A stretch of 15,930 nt of DNA from Cryptobacterium sp. CAG:338 (GCA_000435475.1 FR896058.1:1-15930); one strand, 5' to 3'; positions 6,681-13,421 are shown, counted from the first letter of the stretch. Notes: a model not told the origin generated them from the sequence alone. Made by a program: numbers and translations.

Positions 6681-8021
6681 ATGTCTTGTCCTGAAAAAAA
6701 TGTAGGGATACTAGAATCCAATAGTTTCGATACGAATAACCTCGACAAACTTGACAAGGACCTTCGCTCGATGGTTGCACGTCGTGAAGTTCTGGGGCCT
6801 TGCTATCGTCTTTTTTATCAGAAGCCTCTTCATTTAGTGCGCGGAAACGGTACGCGCCTGTTCGATGCTGATGGAACAGAGTATCTAGATATGTACAACA
6901 ACATCCCATCCATCGGACACAGCAACCCCGTCATTACTGAAGCAGTAACGCAGCAGTTGCAGCTCATTAATACCCACACGCGCTATGTTCATGAAAACCT
7001 TCTTGATTACGCAGACAACCTTATCGCACTGCTTCCTGATGAAATCGATCGCATCATGTTCATGTGCTCGGGTTCCGAAGCAAATGATTTAGCGGTACGA
7101 TGCGCTCAACTCTACACTGGCGGAACAGGCATTATAGTTACCAGCGAAGCCTACCACGGTAACACCGCTCTCATCTCAGGGCTTTCTCCTTCTATCGGCA
7201 AAGATGTACCCATGAGCATGACCATGCGCATGATTCCCTCGCCAGACACCTATCGAATCGGCACAGAAGATATTTCGCAGTGGATGTGCGACCAAATCGC
7301 GCAAGCAATTGCCGACATGCGGCGTCATGGCATTTCTTTCGCGGGCGTCTTATTTGACAGTATTTTTTCTTCGGATGGAGTAATACCCGGCAAACCTGGA
7401 TTTCTTAAGCCTGTCGTTGATTTGGTTCACAACGAGGGTGGCGTATACATTGCCGATGAGGTACAGCCTGGTTTTTGCCGCACCGGCGAATCCTTTTGGG
7501 GATTCGAACGCCACGCCCTTGTTCCCGACATTGTTACCATGGGAAAACCAATGGCAAATGGCATTGCTTGTTCTGGCATGGCGATTAAGCACGAAATTCT
7601 CGATGCCTTTGCCCAAAACAACCCATACTTTAATACTTTCGCAGGAAATCCCGTTGCCATGGCTGCCGCGCAAGCAGTCCTGGGCTATCTCAAAACCAAC
7701 AACATCCTTTCCCACACAAAAGAAATGGGAAGCAAGCTCAAATCAATGCTTGAAGGTATGCAAGCCGACTACCCTCTCCTCGGAGATGTGCGAGGTAGCG
7801 GATTGTTTATTGGAGTGGACATAGTAGAACCTCATACCACCACTCCAAATCGATCCCTTGCAGTAAAGCTTATTGAAGTGCTTCGTGAACATAAGGTTCT
7901 CATTTCGCTTTGCGGACCTCACGGAAACGTGCTTAAAATACGCCCTCCCCTTGTCTTCGACGATGCAGACCTTGATTGGTTTGCTGATGCGCTTCAATCA
8001 TCCCTGAAAGAACTGTCCTAA
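6681..8021 (+). CDS. Class III PLP enzyme, amino-alcohol-phosphate phospho-lyase type
   Basis: A 446-residue fold-type I PLP protein of aminotransferase class III. Cofactor features visible are CSGSEAND (phosphate binding, near residue 130), YHGNT, D259 in IADEVQPGF (pyridine-N contact) and the Schiff-base lysine K289 in TMGKPMANG. The block TMGKPMANG, the FWGFE and YFNTFAGNPVA segments, and especially GPHGNVLKIRPPLVF near the C-terminus match the phosphoethanolamine/5-phosphohydroxylysine phospho-lyase branch (vertebrate ETNPPL/PHYKPL, formerly AGXT2L1/2) better than ordinary omega-transaminases. Those enzymes convert O-phosphoethanolamine to acetaldehyde, ammonia and phosphate. The next gene, 12 bp away, is an APH-fold kinase that could make the phosphorylated substrate, and the permease is of ethanolamine type. 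I infer a phospho-lyase; a conventional aminotransferase remains the main alternative. Confidence 0.8.
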   Translation: MSCPEKNVGILESNSFDTNNLDKLDKDLRSMVARREVLGPCYRLFYQKPLHLVRGNGTRLFDADGTEYLDMYNNIPSIGHSNPVITEAVTQQLQLINTHTRYVHENLLDYADNLIALLPDEIDRIMFMCSGSEANDLAVRCAQLYTGGTGIIVTSEAYHGNTALISGLSPSIGKDVPMSMTMRMIPSPDTYRIGTEDISQWMCDQIAQAIADMRRHGISFAGVLFDSIFSSDGVIPGKPGFLKPVVDLVHNEGGVYIADEVQPGFCRTGESFWGFERHALVPDIVTMGKPMANGIACSGMAIKHEILDAFAQNNPYFNTFAGNPVAMAAAQAVLGYLKTNNILSHTKEMGSKLKSMLEGMQADYPLLGDVRGSGLFIGVDIVEPHTTTPNRSLAVKLIEVLREHKVLISLCGPHGNVLKIRPPLVFDDADLDWFADALQSSLKELS

Positions 8022-8033
8022 AAGAGGTATCTC

Positions 8034-9038
8034 ATGGCTAACAATTTCGAAAACCCCGAAAAATTTGCAGAAATAGCGCAACAAGCTGCGGAACGCTACC
8101 CTTTTGAAGCTCCCGCTGTCAAACTTCTTGCTTTTTCAGAAAACGCAACGTATTTGGTATTCAACCCCCACACGCAGGAAAAATATTGCGTACTGCGCGT
8201 AGGGCGTCCGGGATACCACACCCTTGAAGAATACGAAAGCGAAATAAGCTGGCTGCGGCAGATCAACGACTACACACCCCTTGTGGTTGCCAACCCGATT
8301 CCAGCTGCAGATGGCAGTTTCATCCAGCAGATTCCCAACGAAGCTACTGCCACCACTTATTTTTGCGTAGCGACTGAATTTTTAACGGGACAAACTCTCG
8401 AAAATGACAACGCGCCTGATGCAGCGGTTCGCCACTTTGAGACTTTAGGCGAAATTACCGCCTATCTACATCGCCAAACAGAAATATGGAATGGCACCAA
8501 AAATATCAAACGCTTCCATTGGGATACCGAAAACATGATCGGCGAACAGGCGATTTGGGGCAATTGGAAAGACTACCCGGAAATGACCCCTGAAGCCGAA
8601 GAAAAAATCACGCAGTGTTGCGCAATCATAAAATCTCGGCTCGATAAATATGGGAAGAATCCCCGAAACTATGGCGTGATTCATGCCGATCTCCGCGATA
8701 CCAATATTCTTGTTGACGGAGATGACATTAAGGTGATCGATTTTGACGATTTTGGATTCGGCTGGCATTTGCATGACTTAGCAAGCGCGCTTACGTTTAT
8801 TGAGGACCGCGAAGACGTGCCTGACCTCGTAAATGCCTGGCTTGATGGATATCGAAAGGTTCTCCCCTTTACCGACACTGACTTTGTCGAAATTGACACG
8901 TTTATTTTGCAGCGTCGCATTCAAATGCTCGCTTGGATGGCAAGCCACCAAGACTCGACTCCCGTACAAGGATATATGCAGGGATACATGGAGGGAACCA
9001 TGGAACTTGCTGATCGCTATTTGCGATTATTCGCTTAA
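8034..9038 (+). CDS. APH-fold small-molecule kinase, probable amino-alcohol kinase
   Basis: A 334-residue protein of the aminoglycoside phosphotransferase/choline kinase superfamily. Its N-lobe carries a nucleotide-binding-like strand set (about residues 25-60, KYCVLRVGRPG). The catalytic loop is HADLRDTNILV with base D219 and N224, followed by the metal-binding IDFDDFGFGWHLHDLA. The family also includes hydroxylysine kinase (HYKK), homoserine, choline and ethanolamine kinases. The start ATG has AAGAGGT eight bases upstream. Because it lies between a phospho-lyase-type PLP gene and a PII gene, and behind an ethanolamine-type permease, the most economical role is ATP-dependent phosphorylation of the imported amino alcohol. 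An antibiotic-resistance role is unlikely from this context. Substrate is not proven. Confidence 0.8.
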   Translation: MANNFENPEKFAEIAQQAAERYPFEAPAVKLLAFSENATYLVFNPHTQEKYCVLRVGRPGYHTLEEYESEISWLRQINDYTPLVVANPIPAADGSFIQQIPNEATATTYFCVATEFLTGQTLENDNAPDAAVRHFETLGEITAYLHRQTEIWNGTKNIKRFHWDTENMIGEQAIWGNWKDYPEMTPEAEEKITQCCAIIKSRLDKYGKNPRNYGVIHADLRDTNILVDGDDIKVIDFDDFGFGWHLHDLASALTFIEDREDVPDLVNAWLDGYRKVLPFTDTDFVEIDTFILQRRIQMLAWMASHQDSTPVQGYMQGYMEGTMELADRYLRLFA

Positions 9039-9062
9039 TCCAACACAGAAAAAGGACTGGCC

Positions 9063-9404
9063 ATGAAGGAAATTGAAATAATCATCAACGGAGACAAGCT
9101 TGAAAGGGTCAAACGCGTTCTGGGGGCCTTTAGTGACAATGGTGTTTTTGTAAATCAAGGTTTTGGATACGGACACCAACATGGATATCGACAAGCGTAT
9201 ACGCGAGATGACAATCGAGGCGTAAATCTTTTGCCCAAAGTTTCAGTACGTACTGTAGTTGCTGACGAAAACGTAGAAGCTATTGTCAACGAAATGGTAA
9301 ATACCCTGGGAAATGATTCATTTGGCGATGGAAAGATTTTTATAAAAGAAGTAGTTGAGGCTATTCGCGTTCGTACCAATGAACGCGGAAATGAAGCTCT
9401 ATAG
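9063..9404 (+). CDS. PII-family signalling protein without the uridylylation Tyr
   Basis: A 113-residue PII (GlnB/GlnK) protein at full length. The T-loop spans about residues 35-59 (GYGHQHGYRQAY to LLPK), the B-loop holds FGDGKIF (87-93), and the C-terminal RVRT block (102-105) is present. Residues expected to bind ATP and 2-oxoglutarate (Q39, K59, K91, R102, R104 by my alignment) are kept. The tyrosine that is uridylylated in enteric GlnB (Y51) is replaced in TRDDNRGVN, and the T-loop seems one residue longer. It starts 24 bp after the kinase with AAAGGAC before ATG and is the last gene of the operon. PII proteins normally report energy and nitrogen state to transporters or enzymes; here the permease or the ANTAR protein are natural partners. 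This link is inferred. Confidence 0.85.
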   Translation: MKEIEIIINGDKLERVKRVLGAFSDNGVFVNQGFGYGHQHGYRQAYTRDDNRGVNLLPKVSVRTVVADENVEAIVNEMVNTLGNDSFGDGKIFIKEVVEAIRVRTNERGNEAL

Positions 9405-9458
9405 CTATCATCCTTGAATTGACCTACATAACAATTTGCTTGCATTAAAAAGCGACAG

Positions 9459-9500
9459 AATTTCCGAAGAAAGCAGCGCTAGTTACCTTCTTCGGAAATT
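9459..9500. terminator. Bidirectional terminator between operon and ANTAR gene
   Basis: A 13-bp perfect stem pairs 9459-9471 with 9488-9500 around a 16-base loop, and is followed by seven T on the plus strand (9499-9505). Read on the minus strand it is followed shortly by a T-run at about 9446-9450. It ends the permease-to-PII operon and also the convergent ANTAR gene. Its right arm lies inside the last codons of the ANTAR gene and the loop contains that gene's stop codon. Confidence 0.88.
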
Positions 9501-10036
9501 TTTTTGTGAAGAAGAACCGCCTGAGCAATTTTATGTAGTGGAACACGTTGATCCATTGATGCTTTACGCATTAATTGATAAGCCTCTTTTTCGCTGAAGC
9601 CCTGGTCAATTAAAACACCTTTGGCTTGATCAATCAGCTTTCGATCATCTAATTTATGCTCTAGCTCTTCTATAGTTTTCTTGCTTTTGCTTATGTACGC
9701 GTTACGTATTCGGGCGAAATCGATTTCCTCTAGCAAACGGGAATCAATGCAATCTTTTTGCACAAATCCCCCAACGCCCCTTTGTACAAGGTTTTCTTTT
9801 TCATTGAAAGAAAGCCCTTGATATACCACGACCATCGGAATTGTTGTCTGGAGTTTCACTCGTTCGATAATTTGATCAATTTTTTCAAATTCGGAAACCG
9901 AAATTATCAAACAGAGTGATTCTCTTAGAGTTTCCACGGATAAGTGATCGCAAATGCGAAAACCCGCCGCTTCCAAGATGGCTTTAATACGATCGATATT
10001 GATTGCACCTAAAACAATAATGTGCTTTTCCATCAC
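9479..10036 (-). CDS. ANTAR-domain RNA-binding antiterminator
   Basis: A 185-residue regulator. The C-terminal ANTAR domain covers about residues 125-178 (KLDDRKLIDQAKGVLIDQGFSEKEAYQLMRKASMDQR, ending in IAQAV), with the conserved AKG and SMDQR/IA positions. The first ~115 residues look like a receiver-type alpha/beta domain, but the aspartate expected after the third strand is missing (LIISVSEF), so classic phosphorelay is doubtful. A helical linker at 112-130 joins the two. ANTAR proteins bind paired hexaloop hairpins in nascent mRNA and prevent termination; known members control ethanolamine (EutV) and nitrate (NasR) genes. Matching hairpins lie upstream of the permease gene of this locus. 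The start is GTG at 10036 or ATG at 10033; AAGG suits both. No partner histidine kinase is in the window. Confidence 0.9.
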   Translation of the reverse strand: MMEKHIIVLGAINIDRIKAILEAAGFRICDHLSVETLRESLCLIISVSEFEKIDQIIERVKLQTTIPMVVVYQGLSFNEKENLVQRGVGGFVQKDCIDSRLLEEIDFARIRNAYISKSKKTIEELEHKLDDRKLIDQAKGVLIDQGFSEKEAYQLMRKASMDQRVPLHKIAQAVLLHKKISEEGN

Positions 10037-10043
10037 TAACTAC

Positions 10044-10068
10044 CTTATTTTGCTTCATACAAAATAAG
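10044..10068. promoter_or_regulatory. 9-bp inverted repeat at the ANTAR gene ribosome site
   Basis: CTTATTTTG (10044-10052) and CAAAATAAG (10060-10068) form a perfect 9-bp inverted repeat with a 7-base spacer. On the minus strand its 3' arm ends in AATAAGG, which includes the likely Shine-Dalgarno bases of the ANTAR gene. It could be a DNA operator or an mRNA hairpin that limits translation. The 7-base loop does not fit the ANTAR hexaloop rule. Confidence 0.5.
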
Positions 10069-10140
10069 CATATTGACTCGGTATTTCACTATCGTTTCAG
10101 GCGGTTTTCCACTCTGCAAAATTGCTTAATTTGTGGGACT

Positions 10141-10245
10141 GAATTTGCGAGACACACCACTAAATCTGCAAGACACGCCATCAAATGTGCAAGACATACC
10201 GCCAAATTTGCAAAATACACTACCAAATTTGCAAGACGGACCTTA
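10141..10245. repeat. 21-bp tandem array, five copies
   Basis: Five exactly 21-bp units start at 10141, 10162, 10183, 10204 and 10225, with consensus AAATTTGCAAGACACACCACC. They lie between the start of the ANTAR gene and the end of the acyl-CoA dehydrogenase gene (10261), where a terminator for the latter would be expected; none was recognised. No coding function is apparent. Confidence 0.85.
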
Positions 10246-10260
10246 TCGAGCTCATCCTAA

Positions 10261-11418
10261 TTATTCCGCATAGCTTTTCATGATAAGAGGTGCAGCAATA
10301 TATACCATAATCTGGTCAGTGCCTTCTGCTATCTGGTTACCACGACAGTCTTCCCAAATGGTACTTACTCGTGCACTTTCGGTGTATCCAAGGCCACCTA
10401 GGATCTGCATCGCATCACTTGCCACTTGAGTAGCAGTTTTAGGAATATAGCGCTTCATCAAAGCTACCGCTAAACGCTTCTCGGGGTGGTTGGTTTCTAT
10501 AGACCACGCCGCGTGATAAAGCATCGCTCGCATGGTGCGCAAACTTACTTCCATATCGGTAAGCATCTGCTCGATTTGCTGGAACTGCCCAATAGGCACA
10601 CCAAATGCCTTGCGCTCCCGAGCATTTTCGACCGCATCCTCCATTGCTGCCTGCGCCATACCAAGCGATGAAGCGCAAGTAAACACTCGCCCATATTCTA
10701 AAAGTCTAAACAGGTGGCGGAACCCGCCCTTGTGACCAATCAGACGATATTCGGGTTTAATCTCCACTTCATCAAAGGAAACTGAAGCGAACGGCACCAT
10801 CGATTGACCAATTTTGTTAATAGGAATTGCACGAATACCAGGCAGATTATGAGGAATAAGCCAAAATGAAAGAGGGGGATATTTGTCGTTGCCCACGTTG
10901 TCTTTGTCGATGGCTGCAACCAAAATACTTGGAGAATATTCACCGTTGTTTACATAAGTTTTCTTGCCGTTAAGAATGATTTTGCCGTCACGCGTTTCGA
11001 CCGAAGTGCTCATGCTCATGGTATCTGATCCGGCGTTGGGCTCTGAAACCGCAAGTGAAAACATAAGTCTTCCTGTATTGCGGTAGTTCTCCAATACTTC
11101 CGACACAACGCCTTCATCGGCAAAGCCACTTAATATCTGCAGATTGAACAGGTCGTTTTGAAACGGCAAAGCAGCGCCAGCGCATCTTGAAAGTTCTTCC
11201 AAGATGAGGGTCTGACCCATAATGTCGAGCCCACGACGACCATCGCTTTGCACCTTATCAAGAGCAAAATAGCGATCAACAAAGCCCTTCACCACTTCAT
11301 CGGGTAAGCCTTGATCTCGTCGCCACTGAAACACATGATCGGAAGTAAATACTTCTTCGCCAAAAGCGCGGAATGTCGCGATGATATTTTTTTGGCTTTC
11401 TGAAAGCTCGAATTCCAC
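10261..11418 (-). CDS. Acyl-CoA dehydrogenase, CaiA-like
   Basis: A 385-residue FAD acyl-CoA dehydrogenase of normal length. The all-helical N-domain covers about 1-125. The middle beta-domain contains LAVSEPNAGSD and the glycine-rich NGKKTYVNNGEYSP. The C-terminal helical domain contains RKAFGVPIGQFQQIEQMLTDME, LYHAAW and AMQILGGLGYT. Overall it resembles the crotonobetainyl-CoA reductase (CaiA) branch. The C-terminal AEGTDQIM places a glutamate (E365) at the catalytic base position of short-chain acyl-CoA dehydrogenases; in E. coli CaiA, as I recall, this position is not glutamate, so this protein may be a true dehydrogenase or a reversible enzyme. It starts at GTG 11418 after AGAGGGG; no suitable ATG is near. 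CaiD-like and CaiB/BaiF-like genes lie to the right. An electron-transfer flavoprotein is expected as partner but none is in the window. Confidence 0.9.
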   Translation of the reverse strand: MEFELSESQKNIIATFRAFGEEVFTSDHVFQWRRDQGLPDEVVKGFVDRYFALDKVQSDGRRGLDIMGQTLILEELSRCAGAALPFQNDLFNLQILSGFADEGVVSEVLENYRNTGRLMFSLAVSEPNAGSDTMSMSTSVETRDGKIILNGKKTYVNNGEYSPSILVAAIDKDNVGNDKYPPLSFWLIPHNLPGIRAIPINKIGQSMVPFASVSFDEVEIKPEYRLIGHKGGFRHLFRLLEYGRVFTCASSLGMAQAAMEDAVENARERKAFGVPIGQFQQIEQMLTDMEVSLRTMRAMLYHAAWSIETNHPEKRLAVALMKRYIPKTATQVASDAMQILGGLGYTESARVSTIWEDCRGNQIAEGTDQIMVYIAAPLIMKSYAE

Positions 11419-11559
11419 AAAGACCCCTCTTTATTCTTTAAGGTATAGCGCATAAACCCTTACATGATAAAAAGGATACGGCACTTGTTGGCAATATCCC
11501 ATCATCAAGTTTTGCAATCTGTCGGAAGTCCTAACAACCCATTCACAAATTGAATCAGC

Positions 11560-12033
11560 CTAAATCGCCTCAAGAACTGCATGGCAAATTGCTTCATTAT
11601 TTGTATTGGGAAGAAATGATATTTTTACCGTATTGTCTACTGTATGACCATTGTTATTGGCCTTAATACTTTCCCTATCTATATACACCATATCAAGAAG
11701 GTATTTGTCGTATCCATTCGCTTCAATCAAGGAGACCTCAATTACGTTGTTTTTGTTATCAACCGAAGTAATCCGCCCTTTCACCATCCAATAAGTGTCA
11801 AATAAACCGCCATTATAACCCTCGCCATTTACTGGAGCGCTCTTTAGACCTTCACGATCCCATGACTTGTACTGAGTGTTAAGAAATTCTTGGCGTTCAC
11901 TTGCTTTCTGCGCCGCTAAATCAAAGTAGCTTGGTTTTGATAACTCAGTATTAATGAAAATTCCTACCGCCACTACTACTATGACAGCTAGGCAAGCTAG
12001 AACAATAACTGCGTTTCGAGATTTTGAGTTCAT
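11560..12033 (-). CDS. Membrane-anchored hypothetical protein
   Basis: A 157-residue protein that I do not recognise. Residues 1-6 are polar and basic, residues 7-28 (NAVIVLACLAVIVVVAVGIFI) form one hydrophobic segment, and the rest is hydrophilic, so it is probably an N-terminally anchored extracytoplasmic protein; there is no lipobox cysteine at a clear cleavage site. The part around VKGRITSVDNKNNVIEVSLIE (about 84-104) has strand-rich character like an OB-type beta barrel, but this is only an impression. ATG at 12033 has GAGGAGC upstream. It lies downstream of a small toxin-like gene on the same strand, and no terminator is seen before the acyl-CoA dehydrogenase 141 bp further on; that short gap holds nothing I recognise. 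Confidence 0.7.
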   Translation of the reverse strand: MNSKSRNAVIVLACLAVIVVVAVGIFINTELSKPSYFDLAAQKASERQEFLNTQYKSWDREGLKSAPVNGEGYNGGLFDTYWMVKGRITSVDNKNNVIEVSLIEANGYDKYLLDMVYIDRESIKANNNGHTVDNTVKISFLPNTNNEAICHAVLEAI

Positions 12034-12118
12034 TGTGACCAGCTCCTCAATTTGTTACAATGACCAATGAGCGGTCACCCAATACCCTGGGTTGGCTGCG
12101 GTCAACTTGGAATAGTGA

Positions 12119-12149
12119 CAGCCGCCCCTTTGGGTTGTGTGGGCGGCTG
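12119..12149 (-). other. Hairpin downstream of the holin-like toxin gene
   Basis: CAGCCGCCC (12119-12127) and GGGCGGCTG (12141-12149) form a 9-bp GC-rich stem with a 13-base loop, directly after the toxin stop codon. Smaller self-complementary segments continue toward 12061 (TGACC/GGTCA and CCAA/TTGG). This layout, a tiny hydrophobic peptide followed by strong GC-rich hairpins, is typical of type I toxin mRNAs. No T-run follows, so it may be structural rather than a terminator. Confidence 0.55.
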
Positions 12150-12151
12150 CG

Positions 12152-12229
12152 CTACTTTATGAGCCTATGTGTCAAAAGTAGCAGCAGCATTAAACAAAAT
12201 AATTCCAAAACAAGAATCAATTCATCCAT
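12152..12229 (-). CDS. Holin-like toxin peptide, type I toxin-antitoxin
   Basis: A 25-codon gene encoding MDELILVLELFCLMLLLLL plus the basic tail THRLIK, that is a single hydrophobic helix with a short positively charged end. ATG at 12229 is preceded by GGGGG (in ATGGGGGTAAGTC) at normal spacing. The composition, length and following GC-rich hairpin match the small 'putative holin-like toxin' family (TxpA/BsrG/Fst-like type I toxins) often seen scattered through gut bacterial genomes. The expected effect is membrane depolarisation unless an antisense RNA blocks it. The antisense RNA would be transcribed from the plus strand across 12060-12300, but I cannot fix its promoter. It is too small for standard gene callers and could be missed. 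Confidence 0.6.
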   Translation of the reverse strand: MDELILVLELFCLMLLLLLTHRLIK

Positions 12230-12323
12230 GACTTACCCCCATTTCAGTAGGCAGCCATCCACCCATTGGCTTGCGCACACAATACTATGTGTATTCTTGA
12301 AGCACAATCGACAACATAGCTAA

Positions 12324-12338
12324 TATGACCAGGTCATA
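12324..12338. promoter_or_regulatory. Palindrome TATGACC-A-GGTCATA
   Basis: A perfect 7-bp inverted repeat around a single central base. It lies about 95 bp upstream of the toxin gene on the minus strand and next to the bidirectional terminator at 12346. Its shape fits a dimeric repressor site (for example GntR or similar), but no regulator gene is adjacent. Confidence 0.4.
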
Positions 12339-12345
12339 AGGAGAT

Positions 12346-12384
12346 AAAAAATAAAGAGAGCTTATTTAGCTCTCTTTATTTTTT
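12346..12384. terminator. Bidirectional terminator with 17-bp stem
   Basis: 12346-12362 pairs perfectly with 12368-12384 around the loop TATTT; the core is AGAGAGC/GCTCTCT flanked by A and T runs on both sides. It would end the minus-strand transcript of the CaiD-like gene (stop at 12580, about 200 bp upstream in reading direction) and any plus-strand antisense RNA of the toxin region. Confidence 0.85.
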
Positions 12385-12454
12385 GTAATACAAGTGCCTG
12401 AATAGCTTTAAATTGCTTCAAGCAACTCAGAATTATTTAGAGTCTCGACAGTGA

Positions 12455-12570
12455 GCAAACATGTTTGGCGACCTGCTTGGGCTAGCTTGCTGGACTAACT
12501 CACCTAGGCAAGCGCCTAGGCTTGCCCGCCTGAACAAACCCGCTTGGGCAAATACCTGAACAAACCTGCC
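12455..12570. repeat. Degenerate short repeats with a CCTAGGC palindrome
   Basis: Loose copies of CCTGAACAAACC and CCCGCTTGGGCAAAT-like units of about 14 bp follow each other. Inside, CTAGGCAAGCGCCTAG and GCAAGCGCCTAGGCTTGC are overlapping palindromes that would form mutually exclusive hairpins. No gene is visible between the terminator at 12384 and the CaiD-like stop codon. Confidence 0.4.
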
Positions 12571-12579
12571 CTAAAACTC

Positions 12580-13368
12580 TTAACGCCCTTTCCAGACTGG
12601 CTCACGTTTTTCAGCAAACGCCGTAGCGCCTTCAATCTTGTCTTCGCTAGTTTGGGTAATCTTTTCAATCTCTTCTAGAATCTCCCAACCCTTAGAAGGA
12701 TAAACCACGTTTTCGCCCATGGTCTCATAAGCGGTACGCTTGGTGCATTCAATGGCCAAAGGTGCACCCTTGCAAATTAATTCTGCCATCTTGATAGCTT
12801 CATCGAGAACCGTGCCAGGCTCTACTGCCTTGTTAATCAAGAAGCATTCTTCTGCCTTTTTCGCAGAGAAGGGCTCACACGTAAGCATTAATTCCATGGC
12901 TGGTTTAGCAGGCATTGTTTGCATGATACGCATCAGCAAGCCACCACCAGCAGCTGTCAAACCGCGACGAGGTTCAGGAAGCGAGAATTCCGAATCAGTA
13001 CCAGCAATTGCCAAATCGCACGCAACGACAATCTCAACGCCGCCGCCTAACACACGACCATTTGCCGCTGCAATTATGGGCTTTGAAATATAGCGCTTGC
13101 ACATTCCTGCAAAGCCACTCTTTTCATACCCCTCTGGTGCATGCATGGTACCCGCAGCAATCTCTTTCAGATCACTACCCGCACAAAAGCAATCCCCCAC
13201 ATTGGTGATAATTCCAACTCGCAGCGAATCAGTTTGCTCTAAATGATCAAATGCCTGACAAAGCTCGAGCCACATTGCGCTATTAATGGCATTTTTTGCT
13301 TCTGGCCTATTGAGCGTAACAATATAAATGCCGTCGCGCTCTTCGGTAAGAATGTATTTGTATGACAT
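12580..13368 (-). CDS. Enoyl-CoA hydratase/isomerase, CaiD-like
   Basis: A 262-residue crotonase-fold protein of normal length. The CoA oxyanion hole is formed by FCAGSDLKEI (about 61-70) and NGRVLGGGVEI (103-113). Both active-site glutamates of hydratases are present: E112 in GGGVEI and E132 in LPEPRRG. The C-terminus AFAEKREPVWKGR is nearly the same as that of carnitinyl-CoA dehydratase CaiD. The reaction would be reversible hydration of an enoyl-CoA such as crotonobetainyl-CoA or crotonyl-CoA. ATG at 13368 follows AAAGGGGAT. It is a single-gene unit between two terminators. A CaiA-like dehydrogenase gene and a CaiB/BaiF transferase gene lie within 4 kb, so the three may serve one CoA-thioester pathway. 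The specific substrate is not determined. Confidence 0.88.
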   Translation of the reverse strand: MSYKYILTEERDGIYIVTLNRPEAKNAINSAMWLELCQAFDHLEQTDSLRVGIITNVGDCFCAGSDLKEIAAGTMHAPEGYEKSGFAGMCKRYISKPIIAAANGRVLGGGVEIVVACDLAIAGTDSEFSLPEPRRGLTAAGGGLLMRIMQTMPAKPAMELMLTCEPFSAKKAEECFLINKAVEPGTVLDEAIKMAELICKGAPLAIECTKRTAYETMGENVVYPSKGWEILEEIEKITQTSEDKIEGATAFAEKREPVWKGR

Positions 13369-13421
13369 ATGATCCCCTTTCTTTTCCCCTCATAAATCAT
13401 ACGCCGTTGCTAGCGAAAAAA

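Noticed and set aside
8034..9038. Aminoglycoside resistance kinase
   Set aside because: Only the general fold fits; the operon context is amino-alcohol metabolism.
4472..9404. Classic eut microcompartment ethanolamine operon
   Set aside because: No EutB/EutC lyase, shell protein, aldehyde dehydrogenase or B12-related gene is present in the window.
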